This document shows positions 58,072-64,000 of a stretch of 64,000 bases of DNA, in pieces. Source of the DNA: Endozoicomonas sp965198415 (GTDB lineage Bacteria > Pseudomonadota > Gammaproteobacteria > Pseudomonadales > Endozoicomonadaceae); assembly GCA_965198415.1 (NCBI GenBank), contig CBDAPN010000029.1, forward strand, positions 496,001 through 560,000. Direction: 5' to 3'. The translations under genes were made by a program, and so were the position numbers. The notes under the pieces are model-generated. The model saw only the letters and a program-made list of their open reading frames with translations, searched no databases and had not been told where the DNA came from. How positions within the stretch are numbered: the stretch's first letter is position 1; each line of letters opens with the position of its first letter.

Positions 58072-58266
58072 TCAGGTAAATCGTTGAAAAGATCGCTGGG
58101 AGGCCTGGTACTTTGTTATTGAGATAGTGACATCATTCACAAAGCACTGATAGGAGAACAGTATTTGCCATAAAAGACGCCTGGAAACCATGCATTCCGG
58201 AAAAATGTCGCGAGCAAACAGATTTGCGACAAGGTCGAGATTTTTTTTCAGTGTTGTAAATTCCAT
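58072..58266 (-). CDS. possible small protein divergent from an HTH gene
   Basis: 64 residues, ATG at 58266 with AAGGAA six bases upstream. MEFTTLKKNLDLVANLFARD is followed by a Phe/Ile/Val-rich middle; no family is recognised. It could be a truncated gene, since it runs into decayed IS sequence. The good ribosome binding site and the divergent AT-rich spacer shared with the HTH gene are the reasons to keep it. Confidence 0.3.
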   Translation of the reverse strand: MEFTTLKKNLDLVANLFARDIFPECMVSRRLLWQILFSYQCFVNDVTISITKYQASQRSFQRFT

Positions 58267-58296
58267 AATAATTCCTTTTATTATCTAATAATTGTT

Positions 58297-58340
58297 TATA
58301 GTAGTATTTACCACTATAAAGTCCTATATAGCTAAATATA
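58297..58340. promoter_or_regulatory. candidate operators in the HTH divergon
   Basis: TATAGT (58297-58302) and ACTATA (58313-58318) form an interrupted dyad, and CTATATAGCTAAATATAG at 58323-58340 is a second near-palindrome. Both lie in the 163-bp AT-rich spacer between the small minus-strand frame and the HTH gene, where a Cro/CI-type protein would bind its own promoter. Confidence 0.35.
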
Positions 58341-58429
58341 GTTTCGTTTACGACAATATCAAATTTAAAATAGATTTTTCTTAAATTTTCTGATAACTGT
58401 TTTTAGGTTGGCCGATTAGGGAGAAGAAG

Positions 58430-58654
58430 ATGATCAGGATTCTGGTAAAACAGATGTTGGATGATAAAAATTTCACTGAGAGTAAGCGGACCACTCTGGC
58501 GGAGTTGTGTACAGCGACCGGGATCAGCAAAACGACGATGAATAAAATCGTGAATGAACCTGGGTACAATGTCGGGATGAGTTGTATTGATGAGCTCTGT
58601 CGTTATTTTTCCTGCCAGCCTGGAGACTTTTTGAAGTATGTGGAGGACAAGTAG
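58430..58654 (+). CDS. small Cro/C1-type HTH regulator
   Basis: 74 residues from ATG 58430 (GGGAGAAGAAG upstream). The protein is essentially one Xre-type helix-turn-helix: KRTTLAELCTATGISKTTMNKIV with recognition helix around residue 30-38, then MSCIDELCRYFSCQPGDFLKYV, the classic last helix with CQPGD. Proteins of this HTH_26 type are small stand-alone repressors on mobile DNA or antitoxin-like regulators. It stands between IS relics and an intact IS element. Confidence 0.8.
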   Translation: MIRILVKQMLDDKNFTESKRTTLAELCTATGISKTTMNKIVNEPGYNVGMSCIDELCRYFSCQPGDFLKYVEDK

Positions 58655-58799
58655 TCCATTAAAAAGGGTCTGAACCCCTGCAGTTTAATGAGTATGACGA
58701 TGGTGAATGCTCAGTCGTTATCAGGCAAACTCAACCACCGGAAGGGGGGGCTGAGGTTACCTTTTCAATCTCATCTGTCAGCTTTCGCCAGAGTGGTGT

Positions 58800-58809
58800 T
58801 CTGGTCAAG
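58800..58809. repeat. left target-site duplication of the ISAs1 element
   Basis: TCTGGTCAAG, repeated exactly at 60043-60052 on the other side of the element. Confidence 0.9.
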
Positions 58810-60042
58810 CAGGGCAAACGCATGAACGTTATTTGATCAAACCAAGAATATTGCAGAGATAATCCTCACTCCAGCCACAGTTTTTCCGCTTGTTCTTTAT
58901 GCCAACCTTGATAGAGGTATCCTGCTTTAAAAGGTTCAGCGCAATTTGTCTTGCAATGGCAAGATTCTCAGCTGCATTGCCCTGCCTGACTCGAGACTGA
59001 TCCTCTGAAAAAGCAACATCCAGAACCCAGTGCAAGCTATTCTCCACTTGCCAGTGGAGACGTGTTGCCTTGAGTACTTCGTCTGCTGTCATAGCCTTAC
59101 TGCTGATGAAATAGCGGATAAAGCTCCGTCCTTTATTACCTTTGGCTCGATCTAACTGGACAGCAGCTACTGTTTTAGCCTTCCATCTGGTTGCATTGGG
59201 GCAAGTTGACAGATCATTTAACACCCAGCAACGACGGTGCTCCTTGCGTCCGTGCCCTTTATCCAATTGCTCACCATAATGAGCTTGATCAGGACTGTCG
59301 GTGGGGTTTTCTTGCCAGTAGTTGGAAAAGTGCTGGTCCAACTCACCATAGAGCTTGCGCTGGTTATTCTTCACCGCCAGGAGATAATCCGCTCTAGACT
59401 TCAGAATCTTGTCAGCAATGCGTTTTTGGCAGCTCATCGCATCAGCCGTTACCAAACAGCCCTGAATTGACAGGTTATCCAGTAATTCTGGTACTGCGGT
59501 AATCTCATTGGATTTACTGTCTACCTTGTATTGGCCGAGGCTGATTCCAGCCTCGGTGGACCAAGCGTTCACCATGTGAATGGCGCTGGATGATTTGTCC
59601 CGTGAACCCCGTACAGTCTTGCCATCAAGGGCTACAACGCCAGAGAGAGGGGTGTCAATCAGCATATCTTTAACCCACCTGGTAAACAGATCTCGAAATT
59701 CTGCCGGATCAAGGAGCGAATAAATTCTGTTAAATGTGTCGTGTGATGGAATACCACCTGGTAGCTTGAGGTGTTGCCGGAGCCAGTCTTCCTTACATTC
59801 AGCACATAGAACAATGCTATCCCAGTCATCTGCACCACAGAGGAGACCAACAATGGTCATGAAAACGACTTCTCCCATGATATGGGTGCATTTGGCAGAT
59901 TGCCGAGGATCAGGCAACTGGTGAGTACGTTCGAGAAGAGACTGAATTGGCATAAAAGGTGAGAATTTGCCAGAGCAAAGGGGGGTATGGCAAGAACAAT
60001 TTCAACAACTATTGGTCAAGAAATGTTCATGCGTTTGCCCTG
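58810..60042 (-). mobile_element. complete ISAs1-family insertion sequence
   Basis: 1233 bp bounded by perfect 18-bp terminal inverted repeats, CAGGGCAAACGCATGAAC at 58810-58827 and its complement at 60025-60042, and flanked by a 10-bp direct repeat TCTGGTCAAG. It carries one intact transposase gene on the minus strand. Intact ends, gene and duplication imply a recent insertion. Confidence 0.95.
58829..59953 (-). CDS. ISAs1-family transposase (H-repeat/YhhI type)
   Basis: 374 residues, intact. N-terminal DDE_Tnp_1-associated domain (LPDPRQSAKCTHIMGEVVFM; DWDSIVL), then the DDE core: first Asp in VVALDGKTVRGS near residue 120, second in CLVTADAMSCQKRIA near 170, and the Glu in LHWQVENSLHWVLDVAF near 315. 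The C-terminal motif AIARQIALNLLKQD is family-typical. It starts MPIQSLLERTHQ. It catalyses cut-and-paste movement of the enclosing element. Confidence 0.96.
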   Translation of the reverse strand: MPIQSLLERTHQLPDPRQSAKCTHIMGEVVFMTIVGLLCGADDWDSIVLCAECKEDWLRQHLKLPGGIPSHDTFNRIYSLLDPAEFRDLFTRWVKDMLIDTPLSGVVALDGKTVRGSRDKSSSAIHMVNAWSTEAGISLGQYKVDSKSNEITAVPELLDNLSIQGCLVTADAMSCQKRIADKILKSRADYLLAVKNNQRKLYGELDQHFSNYWQENPTDSPDQAHYGEQLDKGHGRKEHRRCWVLNDLSTCPNATRWKAKTVAAVQLDRAKGNKGRSFIRYFISSKAMTADEVLKATRLHWQVENSLHWVLDVAFSEDQSRVRQGNAAENLAIARQIALNLLKQDTSIKVGIKNKRKNCGWSEDYLCNILGLIK

Positions 60043-60052
60043 TCTGGTCAAG
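60043..60052. repeat. right target-site duplication of the ISAs1 element
   Basis: TCTGGTCAAG, exact copy of 58800-58809. Confidence 0.9.
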
Positions 60053-60095
60053 TAAAACTGGACATTAAAAGTTGAGAATTTACGCGATTAATCGA

Positions 60096-60505
60096 GGGCG
60101 TTCAGAATTCTGTGTCAGCTAATTTTGGTTACCTATTCCGATGCAAGATTTGCCAGCGAACCTTTCATCGTTTTGGGCACTACAAAACAACTGCTCTAAT
60201 CTAACTGGCGTCTCGTCACTATTGGCTGAGTGAAGACGTTTAGGGTTGTAATACTTTATGTATGCAGCCACATCGCTTTTCATGTGCTTGCGTGTTGGCT
60301 TGGTACACCTTAAATAGCCAGTCGTGCTTTAGACTACCAAAGAAGCGCTCAATCACAGCATTATCCCAGCAAGCGCCAACATCACCCATGTTGGCTCTCA
60401 CACCATAGCTTTGCAGCAATTGACGGTAATGCTTGCTGGTATACTGCGACCCTCGGTCACTGTGAAATACCAAGCCTTTAGGCGGATGACCTGCAGTTGT
60501 CGGCC
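60096..60505 (-). pseudogene. IS3-family transposase OrfB, C-terminal relic
   Basis: The minus strand encodes the last third of an IS3-family DDE transposase: PPKGLVFHSDRGSQYTSKHY with the second catalytic Asp, then GACWDNAVIERFFGSLKHDW with the catalytic Glu. A frameshift near 60283 is followed by AAYIKYYNPKRLHSANSDETP and a stop at 60119-60121. The terminal sequence TGACACAGAATTCTGAAC just beyond is a likely IS end. The 5' two thirds of the gene are missing; upstream sequence belongs to another gene. Confidence 0.85.
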
Positions 60506-60601
60506 CGGTTTGATGGGAAACTGGGAGACCTGGCTGCCCAGGCTGCCTGCGGCCGGTGTAGCCGTAATCCCCCAGTTCGTCGGGCAGTGGCGGGTACTCA
60601 C
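60475..60601 (-). pseudogene. N-terminal fragment of an unknown gene cut by the IS3 relic
   Basis: Twenty bases after the 115-residue gene a GTG (60601) with AAAAGAAG upstream opens a frame MSTRHCPTNWG, then TPAAGSLGSQVSQFPIKPGR and QLQVIRL, before running into the IS3 transposase remnant. It looks like the beginning of a real protein removed by the insertion. I do not recognise it. Its place after the small gene suggests the N-terminus of a toxin carrier or PAAR/VgrG-type partner. Confidence 0.35.
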
Positions 60602-60622
60602 TTCTTTTACTATGGGTTCAAC

Positions 60623-60970
60623 TTACAACACCAAATGATCCTTATTGATATTCTCCGCACCGCAGGCTGTGAGCAGGGCGATAAAATCTTTCAGACATAA
60701 GGTTGCGGAGCCGCCGCCCTGCATGGTGATGGCAAAATGGTGAACGCCTTTTTTTACCTGATGTTTATAGCCATAGTAAGAGAGGTGGAAGTCTTCATAC
60801 TCATCCAGAAAATGTTCCAGTGAACGTTCGGCAGCTTCGCCAAAGGGTTCTACCCGCTCTTCCATATAAGCGCCCAGCTCTTCATTGGCCATGCCCTGTA
60901 ACAGTATCTGCCAGTATTCCGATTGGTCGGCGGGCGCGGTGAAGGTAAAGGTGGCAGTCATTTCACTCAT
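60623..60970 (-). CDS. unrecognised 115-residue acidic protein of the toxin locus
   Basis: 115 residues starting MSEMTATFTFTAPADQSEYW. Acidic, with an aromatic-rich middle (LDEYEDFHLSYYGYKH) and a Gly-rich strand (HHFAITMQGGGSATLCLKD). No family recognised. Its ATG overlaps the stop of the upstream gene fragment by 4 bp (ATGA) with GGAGG ahead, so it was translated in a coupled operon. Size and position suit an effector adaptor/chaperone or an immunity protein. Confidence 0.6.
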   Translation of the reverse strand: MSEMTATFTFTAPADQSEYWQILLQGMANEELGAYMEERVEPFGEAAERSLEHFLDEYEDFHLSYYGYKHQVKKGVHHFAITMQGGGSATLCLKDFIALLTACGAENINKDHLVL

Positions 60971-61131
60971 TGACCGGCCTCCTTTGCGGCTTTTTTCGCT
61001 TTGGTTTCATCCCAGAGCTGTTGCAGCCTTGGGCAGAGGTCGTCGTACATCTCGTCCATTTTTTCGGCGAGTAGGGCCAGGAATTTTGGGCGGGTTTGGT
61101 TGGGGTCGGGGAAAGTCTTACCTCTGGTACA
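60967..61131 (-). pseudogene. C-terminal fragment of a gene upstream of the 115-residue protein
   Basis: In the frame ending at 60967 the minus strand reads GKTFPDPNQTRPKFLALLAE, then KMDEMYDDLCPRLQQLWDET and a KAKKAAKEAGQ end. A stop lies just upstream (near 61137) and no start exists, so only the last ~50 codons of a gene remain. The retained 4-bp overlap with the next gene shows the original operon link. Confidence 0.5.
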
Positions 61132-61212
61132 TACTCAAACGTTTTCAAAAACATTTTTAGCAATAATAGGCACACGTGGATGACCTGGAATCGTCTCTAA
61201 CTCTCTCATTCT

Positions 61213-61489
61213 CTAATTAATAAAACATTCATCAGTAATATAGCGCCATAGACTCCAATAATATTCCTCCCGTTTGTAACCACTTAGGCCAATCTCCACA
61301 ATGCCATTATCTAAAAACCGTGATTGACGAGCCTGAATCAAAGAAAACACATCTAAGGGGTCTAATGTAATACTTGGACTATCTCTTCCTTATCCCAACT
61401 GGTACACGACTTTTGACTTCTGGCTCAAAAGTTTCCGTCAGAAAGTAATCCCAGAGCATGAGTTCATATGGCGCTATATGGGGTTTCAT
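61213..61489 (-). pseudogene. frameshifted small gene, immunity-like
   Basis: ATG 61489 (AGGG upstream) starts MKPHIAPYELMLWDYFLTET, then FEPEVKSRVPVG. One extra base near 61390-61400 shifts the frame, after which DSPSITLDPLDVFSLIQARQ, SRFLDNGIVEIGLSGYKREE and YYWSLWRYITDECFIN run to the stop at 61213. The combined ~92-residue acidic protein has the size and locus position of an immunity protein. Family not recognised. Confidence 0.5.
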
Positions 61490-61522
61490 AGAGTAATCCC
61501 TGAAATTATCATCAGAATTGAT

Positions 61523-61780
61523 TCAAATGCTGGCAGAGCTTCTAATTTTTTCCTCTAAAACATAGTCCCATCCTTCCTCTGTCTGAACTGGAAAATAGTC
61601 AATCTTTCCCGCATCGTCAGATGCGTATGTCCCAATTGCCTCTCCTGTAAAAAAATAATGTTTAAGATCACTTAACTCTTTCCGCCGGAAATTTGCCTTT
61701 AGGTCTTTTTCAATACCCTGCCATAGCCTTTCTCGTTCGGCCTGCCACTGCGGATCATTCGTAAAACTTAAATCGAGCAT
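61523..61780 (-). CDS. candidate immunity protein
   Basis: 85 residues, ATG 61780 with AGGAG eight bases upstream, 15 bp after the toxin-domain stop. MLDLSFTNDPQWQAERERLW, an acidic middle and KIDYFPVQTEEGWDYVLEEK near the end. No family recognised. Immediate placement behind a nuclease-like C-terminal domain is the typical position of its cognate immunity gene; the function is inferred from context only. Confidence 0.6.
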   Translation of the reverse strand: MLDLSFTNDPQWQAERERLWQGIEKDLKANFRRKELSDLKHYFFTGEAIGTYASDDAGKIDYFPVQTEEGWDYVLEEKIRSSASI

Positions 61781-61795
61781 TGTTAATTCTCCTAT

Positions 61796-62446
61796 TTATT
61801 CCGCGCCTAACAGTTCCAAAGCATCACCGGCTTCAACAAACTCTAACGACTCTAGGCCTGAGAGTAATTGCTTTACATCTGCATACACAATGCGTGCACC
61901 GGTATCAATACCTTGTTCCCCATATTCACTGAAGCAAATTCTTCCTTTTTCTGACCTGGTTCGCCCTGCTGAATAGTCTTTGCCATATCGCCGCCTAATA
62001 GTGTGTTCTGGGTGCACGGCACCCGCTTTTTCAATCTCCACATTGAAGGCGTTTTTCTTCGCCCCTTTGGGTGTTTTCCAGCTGACATCAAACTTCTGAA
62101 ATATCCAAAGAAAATCATTGCTAAGAGTTACTTTTTGATTTTTCTTCTTTTTATCCTGTTTCAAGCGAGCATGCTTCACATGCGCCGCCGACCGATCAAT
62201 AACAAACTGCTTATGCAGGCTTTCTCCACCGGTTCTGTTTTTCTCAAGTCCCCATGGGCGTATGTACCCTTTTTTGAACTTTCTTTTGTTTTTCAGGTAG
62301 GCCATCAAGTGAGCATCCTTTTTGCTCTTTCCTTCATAAGACTTCAGTTCAACCCATTGCTCCTCTTGATCGTCTCCGAGTATCAAATCCACATTTCGGG
62401 TGTAGGCTCCAATAATATCACCTGCTTTTTGAGCTTCGGTTTCATT
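61796..62446 (-). CDS. detached toxin C-terminal domain, PD-(D/E)xK nuclease-like
   Basis: 216 codons exactly in frame with the carrier gene upstream, separated from it by TAG-TAA (62447-62452). The first residues (NETEAQKAGDIIGAYTRNVD) have no start codon; translation alone could begin at GTG 62392. The segment RNVDLILGD...QWVELKSYEGK has the spaced D and ExK of PD-(D/E)xK nucleases. A Lys-rich middle (KQDKKKKNQKV) and a C-terminal part with RRRYGKDYSAGRTR follow. Nuclease activity is inference from the motif and from its position before an immunity-type gene. Confidence 0.6.
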   Translation of the reverse strand, partial: NETEAQKAGDIIGAYTRNVDLILGDDQEEQWVELKSYEGKSKKDAHLMAYLKNKRKFKKGYIRPWGLEKNRTGGESLHKQFVIDRSAAHVKHARLKQDKKKKNQKVTLSNDFLWIFQKFDVSWKTPKGAKKNAFNVEIEKAGAVHPEHTIRRRYGKDYSAGRTRSEKGRICFSEYGEQGIDTGARIVYADVKQLLSGLESLEFVEAGDALELLGAE

Positions 62447-62452
62447 TTACTA
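62447..62452 (-). other. tandem in-frame stop codons TAG-TAA
   Basis: On the minus strand the carrier frame ends ...GFGFARS-TAG-TAA and the same frame goes on as NETEAQ without another stop for 216 codons. No frameshift is needed to join the two halves. Confidence 0.9.
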
Positions 62453-64000
62453 GCTTCTAGCGAATCCAAAACCTTTAGCTTCACTGTCTGAATACAACCA
62501 AACCCGACGATACCCTTCCACAGCCTTCACTGGCTTCCCGGCACCTGCTATATGAGCCAACTGAAAGCGCGTCAGCTGCCCAAGATGAAATAGCTGACCA
62601 TGACCGCCTTTTACAGTAAACCGGTTTGCATCGTCGTCGATGGATTCATCAAGTTCACCACTGAGAATGTCTGCAAACGCCTTTGCATAAATCTTATTGT
62701 TTACTGCTTCCCTGTTACTTGCACCACGCAACCCTTTCCCATTGCACTCAAGTGATCTCAGCTCATCTTCCAGCTCTTTAACTTTGTCTTCAGGAGCCGG
62801 TGTTTTTGAGCCTTTAAGCCCTGCTTGCTGGTCGAGGATTTCGCCACATTCCATCTGCCATTCCATAAAGGCCGTCATTGCCAAGATAGCCGGAGCTGAA
62901 TACCGTGCATTGGTTTTGCCTACTAAGAAATTCTTTAATCGACGTATACCCTGTCGGGCAGCAAAACCACCAGACACGGCTAACAGACTGGGGTTAAAGA
63001 CATACTTTCTAAACGCTTTGCCTTTGCCACTTTTCAATGTTTTGGTCAGTTCAGCCAGCCCTTGAGGCAGGTTATCTGCATTACCTTTCGCAATCCGCTT
63101 TGAGGCCTTGATTAAAGCAGCTCCCAATGCAGCCGTTGGTACCCTGAAACCTTTTTTCTTGTTCGCATAAGCCTGCCCCACCACAAACGACAATGGCAGA
63201 GCTGCGGTATCAGGCGCTGAACTGAACGGGTCAATCTCCGGCAGTTCATCCCCTTCCCAGCCTCCGGCGGGCAGGGCCAGGTAATCCACCCAGCTCAACA
63301 TGTCTTCGGCACTGTTCACGGTGCTAAACATAAACTCCAGCCCTTTGCGCATCTCTTCGTCGCTCATCATTTCGGCGGTGAGCACCATAAACGGCAGCAG
63401 GTTCCATAATACATCGAAATCGCCTTTTTTTGCCCGGTTCATGACCTGTTTCAGTGCCCTGGCAAAATGGGGACGCATTTTTTTCGGCATAAAGCGCATC
63501 ATGGCTTTCAGCGGTGTGGTGAACAGTTTTAGTGGTTTGGCCACCGGGAAGATGGTGAGCACATCCACTGCCGAGACAATAAAAATATCCATCTCGAATT
63601 TGTCCGGGTCAGTGACCAGGTAGGAGAGCTGAACCACCACTTCCTTGATGCTTTCAATGGGCAGCAGAAAGTCCACCAGTCCCCAGGCGAAATCCGCAAA
63701 CCCGGCATGAGCCTGAGGCATGACGCTACTGAGTGGTAACCCTGTACCGCCACCGGCGAACGTATTGACATAGTACCCCTGGTTATTTTTGCTGTACGAC
63801 GCCAGCAGCCCATCCGGGTTGATGGGGGGTGCTGTGGTGGAGAGGGTGTCGGTGTACTGTTCGGCTATCTGCCCAAAGGTCTGGGCCGAGATCAGTGTGC
63901 CGTACTGCCGCACTTTGTCGGTGTGGATGGCGATCCGTTGCAGGTTCAGCTGGCTGCTGCCTTGGCGCAGGTTGCCGGTGCTGACGATCTCCACGGGCAT
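62453..64000 (-). CDS. polymorphic toxin carrier protein, partial (5' end outside window)
   Basis: At least 515 residues; the frame is open at the window edge, so the true start may lie beyond 64000. Visible parts: an N-terminal polar region, then a hydrophobic helical block (FADFAWGLVDFLLPIESIKE, VDVLTIFPVAKPLKLF, LWNLLPFMVLTAEMM) like the pre-toxin helical region of Rhs and other polymorphic toxins. A Pro/Glu/Lys-rich connector (KTPAPEDKVKELEDELRSLE) and a final block GGHGQLFHLGQLTRFQLAHI ending FGFARS precede the two stops. Rhs or T6SS identity is not proven; no RHS repeats are in this part. Confidence 0.55.

Noticed and set aside
62003..62491. 162-codon hydrophobic plus-strand frame opposite the toxin domain
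   Set aside because: Shadow of the Lys/Glu-rich minus-strand coding sequence; hydrophobicity comes from the complementary codons.

Overview
This 64 kb window is chromosomal DNA of a gammaproteobacterium. Gene order and gene types (rnm-yciO-trpS-scpA-scpB-rluB, minCDE, prc, rapA, an HsbR/HsbA-like phosphatase/STAS pair, betaine uptake genes, a complete type II secretion set) fit the Oceanospirillales/Pseudomonadales side of the class. The many decayed insertion sequences and the AT-rich orphan genes suggest a marine, possibly host-associated lineage such as Endozoicomonas. That genus-level guess is inference from gene content; the 16S gene at 18876-20419 would settle it.

Layout: 1-2.4 kb holds a small LuxR-type HTH gene next to a decayed IS4-family transposase and further gene debris. 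2.5-2.8 kb has tRNA-Val(UAC) and tRNA-Asp(GUC) with promoter and terminator. 3.0-14.2 kb is a type II secretion locus split into two divergent arms, gspE-F-G-H-I-J-K-L-M on the minus strand and gspC-D on the plus strand. 14.3-15.2 kb is an IS5-family relic. 15.3-20.8 kb is a minus-strand rRNA operon (16S-23S-5S, no tRNA in the 16S-23S spacer) with two strong tandem promoters.

20.9-29.7 kb holds conserved housekeeping genes: DUF2244, an SH3-domain membrane protein, yciI, yciB, rnm, yciO, trpS, scpA, scpB, rluB and LexA-controlled yebG. A large unrecognised 869-residue protein with a tandem-repeat linker lies at 29.7-32.3 kb. rapA, an lpxL-type acyltransferase, minCDE, an M18 aminopeptidase, prc and a DUF2789 gene follow to 44 kb. 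44-50.6 kb is an osmoprotection block: proX-proW-proV, a CosR/EctR-like MarR regulator and a BCCT transporter, with a 9-mer shared between their upstream regions. An AT-rich orphan gene preceded by a 17-bp minisatellite is at 50.8-52.0 kb, then dusA, the STAS/PP2C pair and a frameshifted mlaA.

From tRNA-Arg(CCU) at 56.6 kb to the window edge the sequence looks like an accessory island. It contains a decayed ISAs1 copy, a divergent HTH/small-ORF pair, an intact ISAs1-family element with perfect termini and a 10-bp target duplication, an IS3-family relic, and a polymorphic-toxin locus. In that locus a large carrier gene is cut by tandem TAG-TAA codons exactly in frame with a downstream segment carrying a D...ExK nuclease-like motif, followed by immunity-like small genes, some broken. 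This is the most unusual region in the window.
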